A program made the position numbers and the translations under genes. A stretch of DNA of 10,385 nt from a bacterium. GTDB taxonomy: Bacteria > Bacillota > Clostridia > Christensenellales > CAG-138. The stretch is from NCBI GenBank assembly GCA_029218485.1, contig JAQXRK010000216.1:1-10385 (forward strand), in the 5' to 3' direction. Shown in pieces: positions 7,738 to 10,385 of the stretch (position 1 is the stretch's first letter; every line of letters starts with the position of its first letter). Below the pieces are notes generated by a model, which had not been told where the DNA came from, ran no database searches, and saw only the letters and a program-made list of their open reading frames with translations.

Positions 7738-8095
7738 ATCCTCATCCCCCCATTCAGCGAAGCAGGATGGAAGCACAACAAACGGCTTCTTTCAAAACAT
7801 GAGCAGCAAGCGGGCAGCGATATTGCATGCTTGCTCCGGGTCCCGGCCGGCATATTTGTCCAATGCTTCACGATGTCCGGCGACAGCGGACATGGCATCC
7901 ATGCTTTTGGCAGCGGCATCGGTAGCGATGCGGCGATTTGCAGAGCGCCGGTTCGCAGAGAAGGTTGCAAACCGGATCGGCCGGGTGCATTGGTGCGGCG
8001 CCGGGCGGCGGTTCTGCCGCTCTGTGGCAGACTTTGCCGGCTTTGTCCGAGCCTCTGGCGCGCGCTCTCTTAACACCGTTTTAACGCCAGCTTGC
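7738..8095. other. Intergenic stretch with several hairpins, no convincing gene
   Basis: No reading frame here has a ribosome binding site or protein-like composition. Two short frames (about 7831-8073 plus, 7792-8076 minus) are rich in Arg and Cys or Arg and Ala and look like open frames in GC-rich DNA. On the plus strand there are inverted repeats: AGCAAGC/GCTTGCT (7805-7811 with 7829-7835), CATGG/CCATG (7891-7903), GCATCG/CGATGC with a GTAG loop (7916-7931), CCGGTTCGC/GCAAACCGG with one mismatch (7948-7975), and CTGCCGC/GTGGCAG with one G-U pair (8014-8030). None is followed by a T-tract. No tRNA, riboswitch or other known RNA was recognised. The stretch may hold a structured RNA, a decayed gene or nothing functional. 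Confidence 0.5.
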
Positions 8096-8125
8096 TTGCC
8101 CGGGGATCGCCGGATATGCTAAGAT
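8096..8125 (+). promoter_or_regulatory. Sigma-A promoter with extended -10 for the DUF1538/P-II unit
   Basis: TTGCCC (8096-8101), an 18-nt spacer and TAAGAT (8120-8125) preceded by TGC (an extended TGn -10). Transcription would start near 8132, which lies inside the longest possible frame of the next gene and argues for a start further downstream. Confidence 0.6.
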
Positions 8126-8146
8126 AGACATGATGATGAGCGAGGA

Positions 8147-8157
8147 AAGGAGAAGGA
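8147..8157 (+). promoter_or_regulatory. Ribosome binding site that sets the DUF1538 start
   Basis: The purine-rich AAGGAGAAGGA contains AAGGA (8153-8157) 8 nt before TTG 8166. No comparable site precedes the upstream ATG cluster at 8130-8138. ATG 8181 has only AAAGG 3 nt upstream. Together with the promoter position this favours TTG 8166. Confidence 0.6.
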
Positions 8158-8165
8158 AACAGGCG

Positions 8166-9683
8166 TTGAACCAAAGGTTGATGGAAAAAATTAAGGAGTC
8201 CCTTGCCTCGGTGCTGCCCGTCACGGGAATTGTGGTGCTGATTCATCTGCTGCTCTCTCCGCTGCCCTCGGGTACGTTCGCGCTGTTTCTGGCCGGCGCA
8301 GCGCTGCTGATTCTCGGGATGGGGCTGTTTACGCTCGGCGCAGATCTCTCCATGATGCCCATGGGCGAACGCATCGGCGCGCATCTGACCAAATCCAAAA
8401 AGCTGCCCATTCTCATTCCGGTCTGCTTTTTGATCGGCATGCTGATCACCATTGCGGAACCGGATCTGACGGTTCTGGCCGGGCAGGTGCCCTCCATCCC
8501 GGACATGGTGCTCATCCTGACCGTCGCGGTCGGCGTCGGGCTGTTCCTCGTGCTGGCGCTGCTGCGCATTATCTTCAGAAAATCCCTGCAAATCGTTTTG
8601 ATCCTGCTGTATGCCGTGGTCTTTGCGCTTGCGGCCTTTACGCCGCAGGGCTTTCTTGCCGCGGCGTTTGACTCCGGCGGGGTTACGACCGGGCCGATCA
8701 CCGTGCCGTTCATCATGGCGCTCGGCATCGGCGTTGCTGCCGTGCGCGGCGGCAACAGCGCGCAGGACGACAGCTTCGGCCTCGTTGCGCTCTGCAGCGT
8801 CGGGCCGATCCTCTCGATGCTGCTGCTCGGCATGTTCTATCCAACCGGCGAGGGCGCGCACACGCCTATTGAGGCGCAAAACCCCGGGAGCTTTGCAGAG
8901 ATGCTCCGCCTCTTTGGCGAAGGGATTCCGGAATACTGCAAAGAGGTTGCGCTGGCGCTGCTGCCGATCATCCTGTTCTTCCTGATCTTTCAGGTACTGT
9001 TTCTGAAGCTCTCGCGGCGAAGCCTGCTCAAGATGGGCGTCGGTCTGCTGTACACCTATACCGGGCTGGTGCTGTTTCTCACGGGCGTGAACGTTGGGTT
9101 CCTGCCGGCGGGATATGCGCTGGGGCGGCAAATCGGCGATGCGGCCGTTGGCTGGCTCATTCCCCTCGCGATGGTGATGGGCTTTTTCGTCGTCATGGCC
9201 GAGCCGGCGGTGCACGTGCTCAACAAACAGGTCGAGGAGATCACGGTTGGCGCCATCTCTCAGCGCGCCATGCTGCTGAGCCTCGCCATCGGCGTTGCCA
9301 TTTCCATGGGCATTTCGATGCTGCGCGTCGTAACGGGCGTTTCCATCTGGTATTTTCTGCTCGGAGGCTATGCGATCGCCATCACACTGTCATTCTTTGT
9401 GCCGAAGATTTTTACCGCCGTTGCGTTTGACTCCGGCGGGGTGGCGTCCGGCCCGATGACCGCAACATTCATGCTCCCGTTTGCGATCGGTGCCTGCGAC
9501 GCGCTTGGCGGCAACCTGCTGACCGATGCGTTCGGCATTGTGGCTATGGTCGCGATGACGCCGCTGATCACGATTCAGCTGCTTGGCGTTCTGTACGCCG
9601 TCAAGCTGCGCCGCACAGCGCAGCATTCCGAACCGGACGCCGCACAGATCGAGATTTTCGAGTTCCCGTTGGAGGTATCGTAG
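8166..9683 (+). CDS. DUF1538 family membrane protein, two fused halves
   Basis: A polytopic inner-membrane protein of 505 residues from TTG 8166 (517 from ATG 8130), with roughly a dozen hydrophobic segments. It consists of two homologous halves. AEPDLTVLAGQV (about 97-108) corresponds to AEPAVHVLNKQV (345-356), AFDSGGVTTGP (167-177) to AFDSGGVASGP (420-430), and AQDDSFGLVA (199-208) to LLTDAFGIVA (451-460). This pattern belongs to DUF1538. Two members from Halomonas, UmpA and UmpB, have been reported to act together as a Na+(Li+,K+)/H+ antiporter; here both halves are in one chain. Conserved acidic residues next to membrane segments (E98, D169, E346, D422) could bind cations or protons; this is inference. 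A charged tail of about 25 residues follows the last segment. The P-II gene starts 1 nt after the stop, so P-II-type regulation is likely. The substrate cannot be told from the sequence. Confidence 0.88.
   Translation: MNQRLMEKIKESLASVLPVTGIVVLIHLLLSPLPSGTFALFLAGAALLILGMGLFTLGADLSMMPMGERIGAHLTKSKKLPILIPVCFLIGMLITIAEPDLTVLAGQVPSIPDMVLILTVAVGVGLFLVLALLRIIFRKSLQIVLILLYAVVFALAAFTPQGFLAAAFDSGGVTTGPITVPFIMALGIGVAAVRGGNSAQDDSFGLVALCSVGPILSMLLLGMFYPTGEGAHTPIEAQNPGSFAEMLRLFGEGIPEYCKEVALALLPIILFFLIFQVLFLKLSRRSLLKMGVGLLYTYTGLVLFLTGVNVGFLPAGYALGRQIGDAAVGWLIPLAMVMGFFVVMAEPAVHVLNKQVEEITVGAISQRAMLLSLAIGVAISMGISMLRVVTGVSIWYFLLGGYAIAITLSFFVPKIFTAVAFDSGGVASGPMTATFMLPFAIGACDALGGNLLTDAFGIVAMVAMTPLITIQLLGVLYAVKLRRTAQHSEPDAAQIEIFEFPLEVS
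8664..8683 (+). repeat. 20-nt direct repeat, copy 1, in DUF1538 gene
   Basis: The 20 bases encoding AFDSGG and the next Val are identical to those at 9423-9442, in the same frame. It is the nucleotide trace of the internal duplication of the protein at its most conserved motif. Confidence 0.85.
9423..9442 (+). repeat. 20-nt direct repeat, copy 2, in DUF1538 gene
   Basis: Exact copy of 8664-8683, 759 nt downstream. The flanking DNA is diverged, so this is selection on a motif (or local gene conversion) rather than a recent duplication. Confidence 0.85.
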
Positions 9684-9684
9684 C

Positions 9685-10068
9685 ATGGAAACACCTGCAA
9701 TCGAGCCGATCAAGCTCATTGTCTGCATCGTTCCGCGCGGCCGCTCGGAACGGATCACCGAGCTGTGCCTGAGCGCGCGCATCTCCTTCCATTTGACGCT
9801 TCTCGGCCACGGCACGGCGGATTCCAGCATTCTCGACTATCTGGGGCTCGGAGAAACCGAAAAGGATGTGGTGCTGCTCTGCATCAAGAGAAGCGCTGCG
9901 GATGCGTTTCTGCAGCAGCTCTCGGACACGCTCCATCTCGAACAGCCGGGTCGCGGCATTGCATTCAGCATTCCGCTCTCCAGCGTTGCCGAGCGGAGCA
10001 CGCTACAGTTGCTTTCGGGATTTTCCGTGCCAAAGGAGACAGGAGGAACAACCCAGCATGCCGTATGA
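9685..10068 (+). CDS. P-II-like signalling protein, first of pair
   Basis: A 127-residue small protein with the beta-alpha-beta-beta-alpha-beta pattern of P-II signalling proteins. Beta-1 is KLIVCIVPRG (10-19) and helix 1 starts at SERITELCLS. The GHGTA turn (41-45) enters a short T-loop. Beta-3 is KDVVLLCI (60-67) and helix 2 AADAFLQQLS (71-80). A B-loop-like PGRGIAFSIPL (88-98) corresponds to the TGKIGDGKIF nucleotide site of GlnB. The T-loop region is much shorter than in GlnB and no uridylylation site can be assigned; Y52 is present but in a different context. ATG 9685 has GGAGG 9 nt upstream and starts 1 nt after the DUF1538 stop; the frame extends upstream only as an overlap with that gene. 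P-II proteins are trimers that sense nucleotides or 2-oxoglutarate and bind membrane transporters, so control of the DUF1538 protein is the likely role. Ligand unknown. Confidence 0.8.
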   Translation: METPAIEPIKLIVCIVPRGRSERITELCLSARISFHLTLLGHGTADSSILDYLGLGETEKDVVLLCIKRSAADAFLQQLSDTLHLEQPGRGIAFSIPLSSVAERSTLQLLSGFSVPKETGGTTQHAV

Positions 10069-10385
10069 ATTGATTTTGACCATTGTCAATCGTGGGTTTG
10101 CCGATCTGGTTATGGACGCCGCCAAACAAGCCGGGGCGTCGGGCGGGACGATTATGCACGCACGCGGCACCGGCATTCACGAAGCCGAAAAGTTCTTTGG
10201 CATCATCGTGCAGCCGGAGAAGGAGCTGGTGCTCATCCTCGCCGGCCGGGAGGAGAAAAACGCGATCATGACCGCAATCTGTGCGCACGCAGAGTTGAAA
10301 GAGGCCGGCAAGGGCATCTGCTTCTCTCTGCCGGTCGATCAGGTTGTGGGGCTCACCGCGCTCTCCGCGTCCCCCGCCTCCCCGG
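10058..10385 (+). CDS. P-II-like signalling protein, second of pair, cut by window edge
   Basis: At least 109 codons, open to the window end and starting MPYELILTIVNRG. It has the P-II fold pattern: beta-1 ELILTIV, helix 1 ADLVMDAAKQAGASG, then GTIMHARGTG, which resembles the GITVTEVKGFG stretch of GlnB. After a short T-loop come beta-3 KELVLILA and helix 2. The B-loop-like GKGICFSLPVD corresponds to the nucleotide-binding loop. The P-II match is closer than for the upstream gene. As there, the T-loop is short and no site equivalent to uridylylated Tyr51 can be assigned. The start overlaps the upstream P-II gene by 11 nt in a different frame, with AGGAGG 11 nt upstream, so the two are probably made together. 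The C-terminus is probably nearly complete, but the stop is not in the window. It may form heterotrimers with its neighbour or respond to a different ligand. Confidence 0.85.
   Translation, partial: MPYELILTIVNRGFADLVMDAAKQAGASGGTIMHARGTGIHEAEKFFGIIVQPEKELVLILAGREEKNAIMTAICAHAELKEAGKGICFSLPVDQVVGLTALSASPASP

Noticed and set aside
5913..7970. Long minus-strand open frame (685 codons) opposite ftsH
   Set aside because: It lies antisense to a fully conserved ftsH gene, its translation is rich in Arg, His, Ala and Gly without recognisable motifs, and open antisense frames are expected in GC-rich genes.
8014..8030. Hairpin CTGCCGC-TCT-GTGGCAG as a terminator
   Set aside because: No T-tract follows, so intrinsic termination is unlikely.
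7831..8073. Plus-strand frame of 80 codons in the intergenic gap
   Set aside because: No ribosome binding site, Arg/Cys/Gly-rich translation, no recognisable domain.
7792..8076. Minus-strand frame of 94 codons in the intergenic gap
   Set aside because: GTG start without a ribosome binding site and an Arg/Ala-rich N-terminal half. The C-terminal third looks slightly protein-like, so a decayed gene cannot be fully excluded.
8070..9215. Minus-strand open frame (381 codons) opposite the DUF1538 gene
   Set aside because: Translation is almost entirely charged Gln/Arg/Glu/His repeats, as expected from the antisense of a hydrophobic membrane protein gene.

Overview
The window is chromosomal DNA from a GC-rich (roughly 60% by eye), endospore-forming member of the Firmicutes, most likely a Clostridia lineage. 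The evidence is an intact forespore sigma factor sigma-G, the sporulation proteins YqfC and YqfD, and the conserved yqfC-yqfD-phoH-yqfF(pgpH)-ybeY gene order of Gram-positive spore formers. No mobile element, CRISPR array, tRNA or rRNA was seen.

Left block, minus strand (4828 down to 1): a tightly packed operon yqfC-yqfD-phoH-pgpH-ybeY, with ybeY cut by the window edge. Each junction is a gap of a few bases or an overlap (3-nt gap, 17-nt overlap, 11-nt gap with the Shine-Dalgarno starting at the previous stop codon, 4-nt ATGA overlap). It combines two sporulation membrane/coat-associated genes, a PhoH-type ATPase, a membrane c-di-AMP phosphodiesterase and an rRNA-maturation RNase.

Centre, plus strand: sigG starts divergently from yqfC across a 136-nt region that holds a candidate sigma-F-type promoter for sigG and a weaker candidate sigma-E-type promoter for yqfC. 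sigG is not next to spoIIGA-sigE, unlike in Bacillus. Downstream lies a complete FtsH-family membrane AAA+ zinc protease with its own candidate promoter and a strong intrinsic terminator. About 390 nt without a convincing gene follow, carrying several short hairpins.

Right block, plus strand: an extended -10 promoter drives a three-gene unit. Its first gene is a polytopic DUF1538 membrane protein built of two homologous halves. The other two are small, divergent P-II-like proteins, the second cut by the window edge. DUF1538 proteins have been linked to cation/proton antiport (UmpA/UmpB of Halomonas), so this looks like a duplicated or fused transporter with two dedicated P-II-type regulators. 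It is the least characterised and most interesting part of the window.
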